In this document: positions 6,814 to 8,516 of the stretch, one piece after another
Position numbering within the stretch: position 1 is the stretch's first letter
How the letters are laid out: the number at the start of each line of letters is the position of its first letter
DNA from: an uncultured Saprospiraceae bacterium
GTDB lineage: Bacteria; Bacteroidota; Bacteroidia; Chitinophagales; Saprospiraceae
Reading direction: 5' to 3'
Length of the DNA stretch: 8,516 nt
NCBI GenBank assembly: GCA_937959095.1
Contig: CALGLY010000176.1
Span: forward strand, 1 to 8,516
Position numbers and translations under genes: made by a program
Notes under the pieces: generated by a model
Seen by the model: the letters and a program-made list of their open reading frames with translations, nothing else
The model's database searches: none
What the model was told of the DNA's origin: nothing

Positions 6814-8034
6814 ATGCTTGAAACAGTTGTAAAAGGTCAGGAGCGTTTCGACCTAAGTTTAGACGGGTATCAAGCGCAACTTTTTGATTCTATCGAAGCC
6901 GTATCACAGCATTGGGATGAAGTGATGCCTAAGGATAATATTTTCTTCCAACGCCCTTATTTTCAACTACTTGAACGCTGTCCTCCAGGCGATTATAAGT
7001 TTCGATATGTCGTCTTTTTTCAAGATACCATTCCAGTAGGAATTTCTGCGATGCAGTATCTCCGATTTGTAGGAAAAGAAGATGTCAATCTTGTGCCTAG
7101 TGAATCTAAGGTAGCGCAGGCAGCCAAAGAAGCCTTGCTAAAAGGCTTGAATTTCAGTATGTTGACCTGCGGAAATGCGTCTCTTACAGGCGAATATGCC
7201 TTCTATTTCGATAATAGCATTGCTGAAAAAATGCAATTTACCCTTGTTGCAGAAGCACTAGAACGCACGAAGGAACAACTAGAAGCAGCAGGCGATAAAG
7301 TAGATATTTTAGCCTTCAAAGAATTCTATCCAGCAAAACGCTATACCGCAAAAGCACCACTAGAAGAAAAGCAGTACCAAGAGTTCACGATTCAGCCTAC
7401 TATGCGTATCAAAATACGGGAAGAATGGGCAACTTTTGAGGATTATTTAGCGGCTATGACTTCTAAATATCGAGTGCGCTCTAAACGGGCGAAGAAAAAA
7501 GCAAAAGACCTAGAAAAACGACCACTTAGTCTCGAAGAAATAGAATTCCATCAAGATACGATTTATCAACTCTACCGAAATATAGCCGATGCAGCCGTGA
7601 TGAACGTGGTACATTGGCCACCCAATTATTTCCTAGAATTAAAACGCACCTACCAAGAAAATTTCCGACTCATTGGCTACTTCCAAGGGGAAGAACTCGT
7701 AGGTTTTTGCACGACGATAAAAAACCATCAGCACTTAGATGCTCATTTTTTAGGTTTTGATAACGGCGTAAATCGCAAAACGCAGCTTTATCTTAATATG
7801 CTCTACGAAATAGTACGCGTGGGCATAGAAGAAGGGGTAAAAGAAATTTGTTTGTCCCGAACAGCACTAGAAATTAAGAGTTCCGTTGGAGCAGAACCTT
7901 ACGATATGTTTGGCTATATGCGTTTCAAAAATGGTATTCTGAATCGGGTGAGCAGACGACTTTTTAGCTATTTCGATGTGAAAGAAGATTGGGTGCAACG
8001 TAAGCCCTTTAAGGAAATAGAAGAGAAAGAGTGA
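6814..8034 (+). CDS. FemAB/GNAT-like N-acyltransferase (Acetyltransf_6/COG3146-like)
   Basis: A 406-residue protein from ATG 6814. The overall pattern is that of double-GNAT FemAB-like or COG3146-like acyltransferases. An N-terminal segment reads [20 protein letters not shown] followed by [11 protein letters not shown] and a first GNAT-like beta sheet ([18 protein letters not shown]). A basic stretch, [16 protein letters not shown], starts at residue 217. The second GNAT-like half includes [13 protein letters not shown] (286-298) and AHFLGFD, and ends with [13 protein letters not shown] (350-362). Relatives transfer aminoacyl or acyl groups, some to peptidoglycan precursors; the substrate here is unknown. 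No signal peptide or membrane helix. The frame also opens at GTG 6778, adding 12 residues (Cys/Ser-rich SSQVCICSSIS) unlike the rest of the protein. The GTG has the more A-rich leader, so the start is not settled; an in-frame TAA at 6760 limits it. The macrodomain gene starts 37 bp downstream, suggesting co-transcription. Confidence 0.82.
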   Translation: MLETVVKGQERFDLSLDGYQAQLFDSIEAVSQHWDEVMPKDNIFFQRPYFQLLERCPPGDYKFRYVVFFQDTIPVGISAMQYLRFVGKEDVNLVPSESKVAQAAKEALLKGLNFSMLTCGNASLTGEYAFYFDNSIAEKMQFTLVAEALERTKEQLEAAGDKVDILAFKEFYPAKRYTAKAPLEEKQYQEFTIQPTMRIKIREEWATFEDYLAAMTSKYRVRSKRAKKKAKDLEKRPLSLEEIEFHQDTIYQLYRNIADAAVMNVVHWPPNYFLELKRTYQENFRLIGYFQGEELVGFCTTIKNHQHLDAHFLGFDNGVNRKTQLYLNMLYEIVRVGIEEGVKEICLSRTALEIKSSVGAEPYDMFGYMRFKNGILNRVSRRLFSYFDVKEDWVQRKPFKEIEEKE

Positions 8035-8071
8035 TTTTAAGATACGCTACCTTAAGGCAAAGTGGAACAAT

Positions 8072-8516
8072 ATGAAAATAGAACTCGTACAAGGCGATAT
8101 TACAAAGCTAGAAGTAGATGCTATTGTAAATGCTGCGAATACCTCTTTGCTAGGTGGTGGTGGCGTAGATGGTGCAATACATCGTGCAGGTGGCCCTCAA
8201 ATATTGGAAGAATGTCTGGCGATTCGTGCGCGACAAGGTGGCTGTCCTACAGGCGAAGCAGTGATAACCACAGCTGGCAATTTGCCTGCTGAAAAGGTAA
8301 TTCATACCGTTGGCCCAGTCTGGAATGGCGGAAAACTAGGAGAAGCGGAAAAATTGCAAAATTGCTATATCAATTCCCTGAGGTTAGCCGAAGAAAATGA
8401 TCTGAAAACCATTGCATTTCCAAATATCAGCACAGGCGTTTATCGTTTCCCAAAGCCCAGAGCTGCCCGAATTGCTATTGAAAGCATCCAATCTTTTCAA
8501 AGTGAAATAATAGAAC
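8072..8516 (+). CDS. Macrodomain protein, YmdB-like O-acetyl-ADP-ribose deacetylase, cut by the window end
   Basis: The frame from ATG 8072 stays open for 148 codons to the window edge, so the 3' end is missing; E. coli YmdB has about 177 residues, so some 30 are probably absent. It opens [16 protein letters not shown] and carries the full MacroD-type signature: GDIT (8-11), DAIVNAAN (16-23), [17 protein letters not shown] (26-42), [26 protein letters not shown], and the second ligand loop FPNISTGVY (116-124). Asn23 and Asp33 line up with the catalytic pair described for E. coli YmdB. Family members bind ADP-ribose and hydrolyse O-acetyl-ADP-ribose or remove mono-ADP-ribose from proteins; some also affect RNase III. 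Cytoplasmic, with no signal peptide. It lies 37 bp after the FemAB-like gene on the same strand. Family identity is clear; the exact substrate is inferred. Confidence 0.93.
   Translation, partial: MKIELVQGDITKLEVDAIVNAANTSLLGGGGVDGAIHRAGGPQILEECLAIRARQGGCPTGEAVITTAGNLPAEKVIHTVGPVWNGGKLGEAEKLQNCYINSLRLAEENDLKTIAFPNISTGVYRFPKPRAARIAIESIQSFQSEIIE

Noticed and set aside
8062..8292. Plus-strand 76-codon frame near the window end
   Set aside because: The product is an implausible Cys/Arg/Trp-rich peptide. The overlapping frame from 8072 encodes an unmistakable macrodomain.
5026..8516. A new defence or modification operon made of Smr, two acyltransferases and a macrodomain
   Set aside because: The genes are co-directional, but each belongs to a common housekeeping-type family, the gap of 136 bp or more in the middle breaks the set, and no toxin, sensor or effector pairing is visible.

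Overview
The window looks like chromosomal DNA of a Bacteroidota bacterium, probably from the Saprospiria/Cytophagia/Chitinophagia side of the phylum. The evidence is the moderately AT-rich sequence, starts preceded by A-rich leaders rather than Shine-Dalgarno sites, an exact TAnnTTTG promoter element, a DUF2027-type Smr protein, and a secreted GH13 enzyme carrying a C-terminal module typical of this phylum. No species can be named from the sequence alone.

Layout. Positions 4-621 (+) encode a Uma2-family nuclease-fold protein at the window edge. Positions 673-1203 (-) encode a small two-helix membrane protein convergent with it. A very tight divergent junction (about 1200-1280) leads into the dominant gene, 1280-4771 (+), a 1163-residue exported multidomain alpha-amylase-family (GH13) enzyme with an intact catalytic triad. 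The 254-bp gap after it (4772-5025) holds two separate inverted-repeat structures: a long imperfect one (4770-4928) that starts at the amylase stop codon, and a 20-bp-arm hairpin (4940-5003). A rightward gene set follows: Smr/DUF2027 protein (5026-6063), RimJ/RimL-like GNAT acetyltransferase (6108-6641), FemAB/GNAT-like acyltransferase (6814-8034, possibly from GTG 6778), and a macrodomain ADP-ribose hydrolase (8072 to the window end, cut off).

How the genes fit together. The amylase is the only obvious polysaccharide gene. There is no SusC/SusD pair, regulator or second glycosidase here, so this is not visibly a polysaccharide utilisation locus. Genes from 5026 onward are co-directional, with gaps of 44 bp (Smr to GNAT), about 136-172 bp (GNAT to FemAB-like) and 37 bp (FemAB-like to macrodomain). 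The first pair and the last pair could each be co-transcribed, but no shared pathway is evident.

I did not find a convincing new multi-gene system. The most unusual parts are the paired inverted repeats after the amylase gene, the apparently shortened C-terminal module of the amylase next to them, and the misleading upstream start codons caused by a promoter element and by repeat DNA.
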